From the NCBI GenBank assembly GCA_021604865.1, contig BQJU01000004.1, forward strand, positions 108,763-172,762: 64,000 bases of DNA. The letters run 5' to 3'. The position numbers were made by a program, and so were the translations under genes. The DNA is from Saprospiraceae bacterium (GTDB lineage: Bacteria > Bacteroidota > Bacteroidia > Chitinophagales > Saprospiraceae). Each line of letters opens with the position of its first letter. Position 1 is the stretch's first letter. Shown here piece by piece: positions 16,707-26,122 of the stretch. A model generated the notes under the pieces. It searched no databases. It worked only from the letters and a program-made list of their open reading frames with translations, and was not told the origin of the DNA.

Positions 16707-17180
16707 ATGACTATTAATTATTTAAGTCAAGAAGGATTTGAAAGGCTGAAAGCAAAGCTAGATGATTTAAAATCTCAAGGGCGGTCTGATGTAGCTAAAG
16801 CGATTGCCGAGGCCCGTGAAAAGGGTGACTTATCTGAAAATGCAGAATATGATGCAGCCAAAGAAGCTCAAGGCTTGCTAGAATTAAAGATTAATGAGTT
16901 GGAAAAAGTATTAGCCAATTCCCGGATTCTCGACCAAAGTACATTGGATACGTCCAAAGTGACCGTGTTTTGTAATGTAACCATCAAGAATAAAAAAAAC
17001 GGCAAAGAAATGACCTACAAGCTGGTTTCCGAATCGGAAGCTGACCTGAAGACTCGCAAAATTTCGGTGAGCTCTCCTATGGGTCATGGTTTGCTTGGCA
17101 AGGCTGTTGGTGATACGGCTGAAATTACCACCCCTGGCGGTAAGCTTGTATTCGAGATTGTCAAAATTTCAATAGATTAA
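16707..17180 (+). CDS. greA: Transcription elongation factor GreA
   Basis: A 157-residue protein that enters the RNA polymerase secondary channel and stimulates cleavage of backtracked transcripts. The N-terminal coiled coil shows the signature REKGDLSENAEYDAAKEAQG, with the acidic tip residues Asp/Glu that position the catalytic metal. The C-terminal FKBP-like domain includes VSESEADLKTRKISVSSPMGHGLLGKAVGDTAEI. The length is standard. The HIT-family gene follows after 1 bp, so the two are co-transcribed. Confidence 0.97.
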   Translation: MTINYLSQEGFERLKAKLDDLKSQGRSDVAKAIAEAREKGDLSENAEYDAAKEAQGLLELKINELEKVLANSRILDQSTLDTSKVTVFCNVTIKNKKNGKEMTYKLVSESEADLKTRKISVSSPMGHGLLGKAVGDTAEITTPGGKLVFEIVKISID

Positions 17181-17181
17181 C

Positions 17182-17574
17182 ATGGCCAGCATCTTCAGTC
17201 GGATTGTAAACGGAGAAATACCGAGCTACAAAATTGCAGAAACAGACGATTATTATGCATTTTTGGATATCAATCCAATGGTGATTGGCCATACCTTGGT
17301 CATCCCCAAAAAAGAAGTAGACTTTATTTTTGATGTCGAAGACGAATTACTGAGTGGACTGATGGTCTTCGCCAAAAAGGTTGCCCATGCCATTGATGCG
17401 GCTATTCCCTGCAAAAGGGTAGGCTTGATGGTCGTGGGCACCGAAGTCCCTCATGCCCACATTCACTTGATCCCTTTCCAACGGGAATCGGAAATGAATA
17501 TCGCCAAATCAAAAATGGCCCTCCCAGCAGATGAAATGCAGCAAATTGCAGCAGCCATCCGCGCAAAACTTTGA
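17182..17574 (+). CDS. HIT family nucleotide hydrolase/transferase-like protein
   Basis: A 130-residue histidine-triad protein of the HINT/PKCI type. The N-terminus SIFSRIVNGEIPSYKIAETDDYYAFLDINP and the motif VPHAHIHLIPF near residue 90 (His-x-His-x-His) are diagnostic; the middle His of the triad is the nucleotidylated residue. Family members hydrolyse AMP-linked substrates such as aminoacyl- or phosphoramidate adenylates. The gene starts 1 bp after the greA stop and converges on ruvC, with 29 bp between the stops. Confidence 0.93.
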   Translation: MASIFSRIVNGEIPSYKIAETDDYYAFLDINPMVIGHTLVIPKKEVDFIFDVEDELLSGLMVFAKKVAHAIDAAIPCKRVGLMVVGTEVPHAHIHLIPFQRESEMNIAKSKMALPADEMQQIAAAIRAKL

Positions 17575-17603
17575 TGCTCCCCCCGTATCCTGACCTTTCA
17601 GCA

Positions 17604-18167
17604 TTACCCTTTTCGTTTCGGATTGTCCTTCAGAAAGGAAGACCAGTTCGTATATTGCTTCTTGCCACCCAATGCGCTGGATGATTGATAGAAGTGGCAA
17701 ACGGCAGTAGCCAAGGCATCAGTGGCATCCAGATAGTGATCAGTTAGGTCAATCTGGAATTGATTGCCCAACATGGCAGCTACTTGCTCCTTGGCAGCAT
17801 TTCCATTGCCAGTGACGGATTGTTTAATCTTTTTGGGCAGGTATTCGGAAACGGTCACCTCCATCGTAACGGCTGCGGCAATAGCAACACCTTGGGCCCG
17901 TCCCAGTTTGAGCATAGATTGTGGGTTTTTACCATAAAAAGGAGCTTCAATGGCCAATTCCCGGGGGCGATACACTTCAATGATGGTCTGAATGCGTTCA
18001 AAAATTTTTTTTAACTTTTGAGGTTGGTTGGGAAATTTGCTGAGGTGTACTACGCCCAGTTCCAGCAGCTTCATCTTTTTCTGCACAATTTCAATCATGG
18101 CAAATCCGAGTATATTTGTACCCGGATCAACGCCTAAGATGCGATAGGTCGGATGGTCTTTTTTCAA
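17604..18167 (-). CDS. ruvC: Crossover junction endodeoxyribonuclease RuvC
   Basis: A 187-residue Holliday junction resolvase. The RNase H-like active-site acids can be placed: Asp in ILGVDPGTNILGFA (about residue 15), Glu in LAIEAPFYGKNPQS (about 74) and the Asp residues in DLTDHYLDATDALATAV (about 143-150). It cuts junctions delivered by RuvAB during recombination. The start ATG at 18167 gives MKKDHPTYRILGVDPG. A Lys/Arg-rich tail ends the protein. The ruvA and ruvB genes are not in the window. Confidence 0.96.
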   Translation of the reverse strand: MKKDHPTYRILGVDPGTNILGFAMIEIVQKKMKLLELGVVHLSKFPNQPQKLKKIFERIQTIIEVYRPRELAIEAPFYGKNPQSMLKLGRAQGVAIAAAVTMEVTVSEYLPKKIKQSVTGNGNAAKEQVAAMLGNQFQIDLTDHYLDATDALATAVCHFYQSSSALGGKKQYTNWSSFLKDNPKRKG

Positions 18168-18248
18168 GGAATCATTATTTTATATCTAAAGTATACTTAA
18201 AATCGGGAACTCAGCAACTTTATCAATGCAAACTTCTCGATACTGACA

Positions 18249-19268
18249 ATGAAAATGGGTATTTTTTGGTCATCAATTTCGTGGAGTAAACTTTTAAATT
18301 TAGGCATCAAGAGCACCATTCTGGCTTTGCTTTTGTTCACATTATACCGGCAGCTCCTGACCGGAGATAATCAAAATGAATTGGGCCGGATCTTTTGGCA
18401 GCAATTACAAAATGGAAATGGATATTGGGTAGTCATAACGATAATATTGATGCCTGTCAATTGGCTATTGGAAAGCCGAAAATGGCAACTACTGATGCAA
18501 CCACTGGTACCAATGAGCCTGGGGAAAGCCGTTGGTGCAATTTTGGCGGGAGTGACCATTTCCATGTTTACGCCCAACCGCATCGGTGAATATGGGGGGC
18601 GGATTTTGGCGGTTGAAGCACGACACAACTGGACCGCAGTACTCGCTTCCCTGGTAGGCAGTTTTGCTCAATTGCTGGCATTGCTGGGCTTTGGGATGTT
18701 TGGTGCCTTTTTCTTCTTACAAAACAAGCTGAACCCTGAACCTTATGTATTATACAGCAGTTTTTTACTTGGCTTTAGCCTGGTACTTATTCTGGGGTTC
18801 ATCTATTTTAACGTAGATTTAATTATCCCGCTAATTCGCCGATTTCCGCTGGGAAAATGGCGCCGACCGGTGCTGAAACAACTGCTCGCTTTACGCTATT
18901 ATCACCGTCCATTGTTGTTTCGAGCGTTTTTTTTGGCGTTTTTTCGATATGCCGTATATTGTTTGCAATACTACCTGATGCTGCGGTTTTTCGGGCTTTA
19001 TGCTCCTTTTTGGGCAGCTTTTTCGGGTATTGCAACGATATTTTTAATACAAACCAGTATTCCATTACCACCTTTGATGGGACTTATGGCACGGGGGGAA
19101 ATCGCTTTGTTGGTGTGGTCGGATTATAGTGACAATACACTGGGTATCCTGGCGGCGACCTTTCTATTATTCATAATAAATTTAAGTGTCCCTGCGTTAC
19201 TTGGAGCAGGAATCATCGTCAAAACAAATGTCTTAAAATCATTGGGTTATGAGCAAAATTCCAGTTAA
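18249..19268 (+). CDS. Flippase-like integral membrane protein (lysylphosphatidylglycerol synthase TM family)
   Basis: A 339-residue protein with about eight hydrophobic segments (for example GIKSTILALLLFTLY, YWVVITIILMPVNWLLE, LGILAATFLLFIINLSVPALLG). The motif MFTPNRIGEYGGRILAVEARHNWTAVLASLVGSFAQLLALLGFG is typical of the UPF0104/MprF-TM family, where it forms the core of lipid-flipping or lipid-binding proteins. The soluble synthase domain of MprF is absent, so lipid translocation is the likelier role. Its last 20 bp overlap the next gene, indicating translational coupling. Confidence 0.85.
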   Translation: MKMGIFWSSISWSKLLNLGIKSTILALLLFTLYRQLLTGDNQNELGRIFWQQLQNGNGYWVVITIILMPVNWLLESRKWQLLMQPLVPMSLGKAVGAILAGVTISMFTPNRIGEYGGRILAVEARHNWTAVLASLVGSFAQLLALLGFGMFGAFFFLQNKLNPEPYVLYSSFLLGFSLVLILGFIYFNVDLIIPLIRRFPLGKWRRPVLKQLLALRYYHRPLLFRAFFLAFFRYAVYCLQYYLMLRFFGLYAPFWAAFSGIATIFLIQTSIPLPPLMGLMARGEIALLVWSDYSDNTLGILAATFLLFIINLSVPALLGAGIIVKTNVLKSLGYEQNSS

Positions 19269-20118
19269 AACAAGTATGATATTAGCCTTAGTGCTGGGAC
19301 TTATGGCATTTGATATCCCTGAAATGTCCAAACAGCATGAATTCAAACAAAGCGTTCAGGACGTGATTGTTCCCGAACCTTGTAGGTCTGAAAATAAAGC
19401 CTTCCAGGCTGGTGAAGAAATCATTTATAAGATTTTCTATAATTGGAACTTCGTATGGATACCTGCCGGTGAGGTCGTTTTTAGAGTTGAAGATTTGGGA
19501 GATCAATACCATCTCTCGGCTCGCGGTAGAACCTATAAATCTTATGATTGGTTTTTTAAAGTCAGAGATGATTATGACACCTATATTGACAAAAATACTT
19601 TGCTACCCAAAATATCTGTACGCAAGGTGCACGAAGGTGGATACCGCCTTTACGACAAGGTAACCTTCGATCAGGACCGCCATAAAGCGAGCTCTATGCG
19701 TGGCAAAACGCAGGAATCAGCTACACCCCACCAATTTGACCTGGATGGTTGTATGCACGACATTCTCTCGATCGTTTATTATGCCCGCAACATCAACTTT
19801 GATGGCCTGTCAGAAGGCCAGGAAATCCCGGTCAAGATTTTCCTGGATAAAGAAACGTATCCTCTAAAGGTGTCCTATAAAGGTAAAGAAGAAAAGAAAA
19901 GAGTGAGAGGAAACGGTAAATTCAGTACCCATAAGTTTAGCCCACAACTCATTGCCGGAGAGGTATTCAAAGAAAATGACCAGATGATGATTTGGGTATC
20001 TGATGATAAAAATAGATTACCCCTTATGATTGAATCGCCGGTATCTGTTGGGTCAGTTAAAGTAGTACTGAAGAGTTATAAAGGACTGCGGCATGAATTC
20101 ACCTCGGAATTGGATTAA
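19249..20118 (+). CDS. DUF3108 domain protein, exported
   Basis: A 289-residue protein with an N-terminal hydrophobic export segment (TSMILALVLGLMAF). The mature part (FQAGEEIIYKIFYNWNFVWIPAGEVVFRVED ... YDTYIDKNTLLPKISVRKVHEGGYRLYDKVTFD) fits DUF3108, a periplasmic beta-rich family resembling lipid-transport or hydrophobic-ligand binding folds. It overlaps the preceding flippase-like gene by 20 bp, which suggests that both act on the same envelope lipid process. This functional link is inference. Confidence 0.85.
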   Translation: MSKIPVKTSMILALVLGLMAFDIPEMSKQHEFKQSVQDVIVPEPCRSENKAFQAGEEIIYKIFYNWNFVWIPAGEVVFRVEDLGDQYHLSARGRTYKSYDWFFKVRDDYDTYIDKNTLLPKISVRKVHEGGYRLYDKVTFDQDRHKASSMRGKTQESATPHQFDLDGCMHDILSIVYYARNINFDGLSEGQEIPVKIFLDKETYPLKVSYKGKEEKKRVRGNGKFSTHKFSPQLIAGEVFKENDQMMIWVSDDKNRLPLMIESPVSVGSVKVVLKSYKGLRHEFTSELD

Positions 20119-20162
20119 TAAATAGAGTTTTCCAAACATGATGCTCTAAGAGCACCAAACGC

Positions 20163-20783
20163 ATGAAAAAGATACTATACGGTGTTGGCCTGGTTCTGTT
20201 TTTTATTGTGGGCATCGGTATAAGCCGGTGGTATTACCAAAGTGAGCAAGAGCAGGTCAGCCGCTCGCAGTCGACGGTATTGTTGGAAAAAGTACAGCGG
20301 GTTTGTAAGCTGGTCACCGTGGAAGGCAGCTTCTTGGAGCATTATGATGAAACGATGGATCGGCAATTGACCCTTTACCTTCCCTTGCCGAGCACCTGGA
20401 GTTTTTCCAAAACGGCCTTTCTGGAGGTCCAGGGTAAGGTGATGGTAGGTTACGATATGGAAAAAATCACCATCACCGTAGATAGTACCCATAAAAAACT
20501 GATCTTAAGCAACCTGCCACAACCGCAAATTCTTTCTATAGACCATTCCATTCGCTACAAAAATCTGGAAGAGAGTTTCTTCAATCATTTCACCCCTGAA
20601 GATTATACTCAACTCAATCGCAATGCCAAAGAGGTATTGAGTAAAAAAGCTACTGAAGCAGGCTTGCTGGAGAAAGCTGAAGAACAAGGCAATGAAATGC
20701 TTTCTGTGATTCGGTTTATGGCCGAAGCAATAGGCTGGGAGGTAGAACTGGAACATGAAACTGGACTGGTGAACCCGGATTGA
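20163..20783 (+). CDS. DUF4230 domain protein
   Basis: A 206-residue protein with one N-terminal membrane segment (ILYGVGLVLFFIVGIGISRWYY) and a soluble domain (VLLEKVQRVCKLVTVEGSFLEHYDE ... FLEVQGKVMVGYDMEKITITVD ... EKAEEQGNEMLSVIRFMAEAIGWEVELE) that fits DUF4230. The C-terminal part carries a charged helix with coiled-coil character. Function unknown; probably membrane-anchored with the domain outside the cytoplasm. It is 44 bp downstream of the DUF3108 gene and likely in the same operon. Confidence 0.85.
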   Translation: MKKILYGVGLVLFFIVGIGISRWYYQSEQEQVSRSQSTVLLEKVQRVCKLVTVEGSFLEHYDETMDRQLTLYLPLPSTWSFSKTAFLEVQGKVMVGYDMEKITITVDSTHKKLILSNLPQPQILSIDHSIRYKNLEESFFNHFTPEDYTQLNRNAKEVLSKKATEAGLLEKAEEQGNEMLSVIRFMAEAIGWEVELEHETGLVNPD

Positions 20784-21012
20784 TTTTGGGTAGATCGCTA
20801 GCCCCATACACCCTCTTCTGTATGAAAATTCCAGACACTAATCCGCAGGTTTTGTCTGGTGGCTCTCCAATTTAAATGTCTGCTAACAGTTCTGTAACAA
20901 AATTTAAGATGCCAATTCTTAGATGCTAAAGGAAAAAAATCTATTTTAGCCGTGTTTTACTAATTAAATTAAGTTGTAACGCAACTTTCAACCTTCTCTA
21001 AATAGCGAATTA

Positions 21013-22545
21013 ATGGCGGCAGATGTTACCCAACGTACTTTCCTCGGGCATCCAATAGGACTGTTCTTTCTTTTTTTTACTGAAATGTGGGAACGCTTCA
21101 GTTACTATGGTATGCGAGCGATTCTTGTTTTATACCTGGTGCAACAGAATACCGGTGATAACCCCGGCTTAGGTTGGGCTAATGGCGAGGCGTTGGCCCT
21201 ATACGGCTGGTATACGATGTTTGTTTATGTAGCATCAATTCCCGGAGGTATTATTGCTGACCGTTATTTAGGGCAGAAAAAGACTGTTCTTTGGGGAGGT
21301 ATCCTCCTGGTCATTGGGCATAGTATTTTGGCTATAGAAGCGCCCTGGGCATTTTATACAGGCTTGATATTTATTGTATTAGGTGTTGGAGGGCTTAAGC
21401 CCAATATTTCGACTATGGTCGGGGGCCTTTACGGTCATAAGGACACCCGTCGGGATATGGGTTTCTATATTTTTTATATGGGGATCAACTTGGGTGCGGC
21501 GCTTTCTTCCATTGCGGTAGGGTATGTTGGACAACGCATAGGTTGGCATTATGGCTTCGGTATGGCAGGTATCGGTATGGCCTTAGGTTTAATTACCTAT
21601 ATGGCCGGGCAAAAATATCTGGCCGGCGTAGGGGATATCGTTAAAAAAGAAGCGGGTGATGACAAACCAGAAGTGAACCTGTTTGGGGATATCTTTAAAC
21701 ATACCAATTCCATCATTGGCACATCCATTGTGGCGGTATTGGGCGTCATTGTGTGGATGACGATAGGCTGGGATTATGGTTTGTTGGTTCTTGCCTTAAG
21801 CTTAGCGGTGGGCGTAGCCATTGTCATTTATAATGATGGGAATGAGATAGAAAAGGACCGCATCAAGGTCATGTACCTTTCCTTTATCATTATCATTGTC
21901 TTTTGGGGCTCATTTGAGCAAGCTGGAGGATTAATGAATATCTATGCTAACGAAAAAACCGATTTGGTTTTCGCCGGATTTAATGTGCCGGCCAGCTGGT
22001 TCCAATCGGTTAACGCTATATTCATCCTCGTCTTTGCAACTATTGTTGGTTCATTTTGGGCCTGGTGGCGCAATCGGGGTAGAGAGTCTTCTTCCATTTT
22101 CAAAATGGCGATTGGTGTAATCATCATGGGTTGGGGATTCTTATTTATGTCGGTAGCGAGTATGCAAGTTAAGTATGATGAGGCTGGTGAGATCATCCAT
22201 AGGTCTGCGATGTATTGGCTGGTATTGGCTTACCTATTCCATACTATAGGTGAGTTGTGTGCATCTCCGGTAGCTTTATCCTTTATTACCAAGCTGGCTC
22301 CTGCTCGCTGGATGGCTTTCATGATGGGCGCTTACTTCGCTGTGACAGGCCTTGGCAATAAGGTGGCTGGTTCCCTGGGAGAATTGTCGGAATCAGTGGG
22401 AGAATTTGCAATTTTCACTGGCATTGCGATATTCTGTACGATTATCGGCTTATTAGTCATTACCATTATTAAACCATTAAAACGTTTAGCTCACGGTGCT
22501 GAAGAGGTAGAGTTGAAACCTCAAAAGGCTGCTGTTGGTGAATAA
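21013..22545 (+). CDS. POT family proton-dependent oligopeptide transporter (first of a pair)
   Basis: A 510-residue major-facilitator protein with 12 or more membrane segments that takes up di- and tripeptides with protons. The family motif is seen in FLFFTEMWERFSYYGMRAILVLYLV (residues about 17-41, containing the ExxER-type element) and in GGLKPNISTMVGGLYG and FYIFYMGINLGAALSS. The conserved late motif FHTIGELCASPVALSFITKLAPARWM is also present. The second POT gene follows 324 bp downstream; the two are similar in layout but clearly diverged. Confidence 0.95.
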   Translation: MAADVTQRTFLGHPIGLFFLFFTEMWERFSYYGMRAILVLYLVQQNTGDNPGLGWANGEALALYGWYTMFVYVASIPGGIIADRYLGQKKTVLWGGILLVIGHSILAIEAPWAFYTGLIFIVLGVGGLKPNISTMVGGLYGHKDTRRDMGFYIFYMGINLGAALSSIAVGYVGQRIGWHYGFGMAGIGMALGLITYMAGQKYLAGVGDIVKKEAGDDKPEVNLFGDIFKHTNSIIGTSIVAVLGVIVWMTIGWDYGLLVLALSLAVGVAIVIYNDGNEIEKDRIKVMYLSFIIIIVFWGSFEQAGGLMNIYANEKTDLVFAGFNVPASWFQSVNAIFILVFATIVGSFWAWWRNRGRESSSIFKMAIGVIIMGWGFLFMSVASMQVKYDEAGEIIHRSAMYWLVLAYLFHTIGELCASPVALSFITKLAPARWMAFMMGAYFAVTGLGNKVAGSLGELSESVGEFAIFTGIAIFCTIIGLLVITIIKPLKRLAHGAEEVELKPQKAAVGE

Positions 22546-22675
22546 TATTACGGTCTGCTTATAGGTAGTACTTTGAAATAAAGCTGTTCTAATGAGTGCT
22601 CCTGAAAATGGGGAAGCTAATTAGCGTTGTTTGTTGTCAAAGGCTATTTATAAGCAGGCTCTTTTCGTTTTATCG

Positions 22676-22782
22676 TTCTTAGACAAATCTCGTGGGCAAA
22701 TTAAAATGTGAATCTTTAACGCCTGAAAGAAGTGTTGGTTTCCATTTTCAATTGACGCTGAATCACGAGATTTGGCTAAGAA
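22676..22782. repeat. Long imperfect inverted repeat between the two POT genes
   Basis: TTCTTAGACAAATCTCGTG (22676-22694) and CACGAGATTTGGCTAAGAA (22764-22782) are inverted copies with one mismatch over 19 bp. Pairing continues inward through AATTAAAATG and CATTTTCAATT. A further hairpin CGGGATCT/AGATCCCG (about 22817-22853) lies just before the second POT gene, and CTGCTTATA/TATAAGCAG flanks the left part (about 22556-22656). The rest of the 324-bp gap holds no gene. The elements may be a MITE remnant or a structured leader. Confidence 0.55.
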
Positions 22783-22869
22783 TCCATTTTATAAGACCAA
22801 CTTTACCATAAAAGTCGGGATCTTATTATGCTAGGCTATGGAATAGATCCCGTTTAAGATTAGAAACAC

Positions 22870-24450
22870 ATGGATATTACGTTAATCATTCTGATTGTTG
22901 GGTGGATTTTTGTAATCATTTGGGTACCCATTGTTATTGCTACCAATAAAAAGACGCACCCCAAGGCTCTATTTATCCTCTTCGGCGCAGAAATGTGGGA
23001 GCGGTTTTCCTATTACGGCATGCGTGCGCTGCTCACTCTATACATGACCCAGGTTTTGTTTGAATCCCTGGGACAAGGGGCGGCAGATAGTAAGGCCCTT
23101 GGCATCTATGGGTCCTATACCTCCATGGTATACCTGTTGCCAGTGATAGGCGGGTTGGTTGCTGACCGGATTTTTGGTTTCCGAAAAGCTGTTCTTTTTG
23201 GAGGTATACTGATGATGATCGGGCATTTCTCGCTGGCTCTTGAAGGCATGCTCTTCGAAGGGAATTTGCCACTTTTTTTTACTTCACTGGCTTTAATCAT
23301 CGTCGGCAATGGTTACTTCAAACCGAATATATCCAGTTTTCTAGGGAAGTTCTACGATTCTAATGACCCCCGAAAGGACGGCGCATTTACGATTTTTTAC
23401 ATGGGGGTAAACATTGGCGCCTTCCTGGCTACACTTACGTGTGGATATGTTGGAGAGAAGATTAGCTGGCATTATGGTTTTGGCTTAGCGGGTATAGGCA
23501 TGGGGCTGGGACTATTGGTCTTTTGGCTTTTGGGACCCAAATATTTTGATGGCAAAGGTTTAGAACCAGACCCGGAAGGTGTCCGTCGGCCTTTTTTTGC
23601 TGGCCTGAGCAAAAATACATTGGTATTTGCTGGTACCCTTCTAAGTATCCCAGTATGTGCCAGCTTATTGAATCTGAGTGACCTGATGTCGACTGTTTTG
23701 CTTATTATCAGTTTTGTAATCATTGGGTATCTGGTCTATTCTGGAGTAACTAATAAAAACAAAAAAGAGGGACAACGCCTTTTAGTGGTCGTCGTATTAT
23801 TCTTTTTCCACGCTGTATTCTGGGCCTTATTCGAACAGGCCGGTGGTTCGCTTACTTTGTTTACCCTTCGAAATGTGGATCGCTCATTCTTTGGCACTGA
23901 GATACCCGCTTCTATTTTTCAGAGTTTGAACCCGTTTTACATCATGGTTTTGGCACCTTTATTTTCCTGGATTTGGATCTCCCTGAGCAATAGGAAAAAA
24001 GAGCCCAGTACACCTATGAAATTTGTGTTGGGTCTTACCCAACTTGGGCTAGGCTTTTTGATTATCGTTTTAGGTGCCAAATTTTTCGCTAACAACGAAG
24101 GACTGATCTCTGTCTTTTTCTTATTTGTGATGTATCTGCTGCATACTACAGGTGAATTGAGTCTTTCCCCGGTTGGCCTGTCGATGATCACCAAACTCTC
24201 TCCGGATAAAATTGTCGGTTTTGTGATGGGAGCATGGTTTCTCTCCATTGCCCTGGCCAATAAAATTGCCGGTGAAATCGGTAAACTAACGGCAGCTGAC
24301 GATCTCGGTGAATCGGCTACAGCTATGGAAACACTAAATGTTTATACGGGCATTTACCTTAATTGGGGCGTATATGTAGTGCTTGGCGCTGCGGCCATTT
24401 TGTTCTTGTTGGTACCGACCTTGCGGCGGTGGATGCATGGCATTCATTGA
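22870..24450 (+). CDS. POT family proton-dependent oligopeptide transporter (second of a pair)
   Basis: A 526-residue integral membrane protein of the same family as its upstream neighbour. It has an extra N-terminal membrane segment (ITLIILIVGWIFVIIWVPIVIA) before the signature ILFGAEMWERFSYYGMRALLTLYMTQVL at about residues 35-62. Other family motifs are GNGYFKPNISSFLGKFY, FTIFYMGVNIGAFLATLTCGYVGE and LLHTTGELSLSPVGLSMITKLSP. Substrates are presumably small peptides. The paired arrangement points to an old duplication, perhaps with different substrate preferences. Confidence 0.94.
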   Translation: MDITLIILIVGWIFVIIWVPIVIATNKKTHPKALFILFGAEMWERFSYYGMRALLTLYMTQVLFESLGQGAADSKALGIYGSYTSMVYLLPVIGGLVADRIFGFRKAVLFGGILMMIGHFSLALEGMLFEGNLPLFFTSLALIIVGNGYFKPNISSFLGKFYDSNDPRKDGAFTIFYMGVNIGAFLATLTCGYVGEKISWHYGFGLAGIGMGLGLLVFWLLGPKYFDGKGLEPDPEGVRRPFFAGLSKNTLVFAGTLLSIPVCASLLNLSDLMSTVLLIISFVIIGYLVYSGVTNKNKKEGQRLLVVVVLFFFHAVFWALFEQAGGSLTLFTLRNVDRSFFGTEIPASIFQSLNPFYIMVLAPLFSWIWISLSNRKKEPSTPMKFVLGLTQLGLGFLIIVLGAKFFANNEGLISVFFLFVMYLLHTTGELSLSPVGLSMITKLSPDKIVGFVMGAWFLSIALANKIAGEIGKLTAADDLGESATAMETLNVYTGIYLNWGVYVVLGAAAILFLLVPTLRRWMHGIH

Positions 24451-24516
24451 TGAAGGTGAAAAATGAAAAGTGGAAGGAATGGTGGACAAAACATTCCTTC
24501 CAACATAATAACCTCT

Positions 24517-24978
24517 ATGCAAAACCAATTCAAACAAATTATTCTCATATATGGAGCCCTGATGTTGGGACAGGTGCTTTTTTGTCTGGTTGTGATTTTT
24601 ATTGTGACTTCAGGACCTGATCCAGCACCGCAGGAAGGAACTCCTTTTGAGCTTATCGTGCCCACCGTCATATTTGTCGCAATTGCCGGTTCTTTTTTTG
24701 TCTATAGAATGAGAAAACAGCAAGGCACAGCCTTAACGGGCTTATCAAATAAAGTAGAACATTACAGGACCACTGCTATTATGCGTTCTGCAATCCTGGA
24801 AGGAGCCAATCTGCTGGCTATATTCATTACGTTTGTGACAAATAATCTCAATTTTCTCCTTTGGTTTTCCTTGGGCCTATTGGTTTTCCTTTACTTTCGC
24901 CCCTCTGTTGAGCAATTTATTCGTGATTATGCTCTTTCAGGGCAGGAGGAACAGGAATTGCGAAAAGCTCTGGGATAA
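24517..24978 (+). CDS. Small integral membrane protein, unknown function
   Basis: A 153-residue protein with about four membrane helices (IILIYGALMLGQVLFCLVVIFIV, FELIVPTVIFVAIAGSFFVY, ILEGANLLAIFITFVT, FLLWFSLGLLVFLYF). The frame starts at 24463, but the ATG at 24517 (MQNQFKQIILIYG) is preferred because the upstream 18 residues are Asn/Gly-rich and not membrane-like. The charged tail SGQEEQELRKALG is cytoplasmic-looking. I do not recognise a named family. The methyltransferase gene follows within 12 bp. Confidence 0.8.
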   Translation: MQNQFKQIILIYGALMLGQVLFCLVVIFIVTSGPDPAPQEGTPFELIVPTVIFVAIAGSFFVYRMRKQQGTALTGLSNKVEHYRTTAIMRSAILEGANLLAIFITFVTNNLNFLLWFSLGLLVFLYFRPSVEQFIRDYALSGQEEQELRKALG

Positions 24979-24990
24979 AATGTGGGTTTC

Positions 24991-26085
24991 ATGACTACAG
25001 AAGATTGGTTGGAATCAAACAGGGGGAACCTGGATTTGGAGCAATCAAGCCATCGGTTTTGGTTCAGAACCTCTATGGGCTTGGAAGACCTGGTGTTGGC
25101 GGAAATCGAGGACCATTTTAAACCCATAAATGTTTTTAAAAGTCACCGCAACCTGTTTATTGAGCTTGATGCCGGACCAACGGACAAAGTGCTCAACATC
25201 CGCACAGCCGATGATGTATATGATTACCTGGGATATTGTGATCAAATTGATCATAAAAAAAGTAGCGCTGATCGGTTGAAAGAACACTTCACTGCACATA
25301 TTGCCCCTTACCTGATCCGGCATTACAGCCAAAAAAACATCCGGATAACAGTGAGTTTTGTGGGCAAAAGAAACTTTAACCGCTATTATGTTGAAAATCG
25401 GTTAAACGAAGTGCTGGTGGCGTCAAATCAGGTGGGAATATTGAGTAATGAGCAGCGTGATACCGGGCAGGCCGGAGAAATAAGAGTGAGGATACACCTC
25501 GAAAATGATCGCGCTTATTTTGGTGTTGGATTACAAGATACTCCCTTGCATCGCCGTCTCTGGAGGGCGACCAAATATACCGGACAGTTGCACACGCCCA
25601 TTGCCGCCTGTATGGCACGGCAACTGACTCCACACCAACAAGCATTGATTTTTGATCCATTTTGTGGGTCGGGCACCTTGCTGATAGAATCGGCCTTATT
25701 ACATCCAGGGATTGCCCATCTGGGGTTTGATCTTAGCGAAGCGGCGATTTTGGTGGCTGGACAAGCTTCCGCAATGGCGCACACGAGGATTACTTTTGGT
25801 AAAAACGATAGTTTATCCATTAAACCTCCTAATGTAGATTATTTTCTGCTGAGCAATCCTCCCTGGGGCGATAAACACGAAATTACCAGCCTTTCGGAAA
25901 ATTTTTATCCTAAGTTAGCCAACTTGATTCGCACAAGTTTAGGCGCAATCTTGTTATTGCCAGAAGAGCTAATCATTAATCTTCGTCAGGAAACAGATTT
26001 AAAATTTGAAGAAATTGCACAAACCCGGATAAGGGGTAAACTTGCTTCTATTGTAAAAATAGAGGTAGTAGCAAGCACCCAATAG
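24991..26085 (+). CDS. THUMP-domain class I RNA methyltransferase (RlmL/Trm14 type)
   Basis: A 364-residue SAM-dependent methyltransferase. The N-terminal half (FWFRTSMGLEDLVLAEIEDHF ... HFTAHIAPYLIRHYSQKNIRITVSFVGKRNFNRY) is a ferredoxin-like plus THUMP RNA-binding region. The catalytic half has ALIFDPFCGSGTLLIESALL (SAM motif I, about residue 220) and the catalytic FLLSNPPWGDK (about 285), typical of N2-guanine methylation of rRNA or tRNA. The start used is ATG 24991; a GTG at 24982 is in frame. The exact target base cannot be told from sequence. A terminator hairpin follows. Confidence 0.88.
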   Translation: MTTEDWLESNRGNLDLEQSSHRFWFRTSMGLEDLVLAEIEDHFKPINVFKSHRNLFIELDAGPTDKVLNIRTADDVYDYLGYCDQIDHKKSSADRLKEHFTAHIAPYLIRHYSQKNIRITVSFVGKRNFNRYYVENRLNEVLVASNQVGILSNEQRDTGQAGEIRVRIHLENDRAYFGVGLQDTPLHRRLWRATKYTGQLHTPIAACMARQLTPHQQALIFDPFCGSGTLLIESALLHPGIAHLGFDLSEAAILVAGQASAMAHTRITFGKNDSLSIKPPNVDYFLLSNPPWGDKHEITSLSENFYPKLANLIRTSLGAILLLPEELIINLRQETDLKFEEIAQTRIRGKLASIVKIEVVASTQ

Positions 26086-26122
26086 CTGTAATTATAAAAA
26101 TCGGGAAGCAAGCATCAATTAT

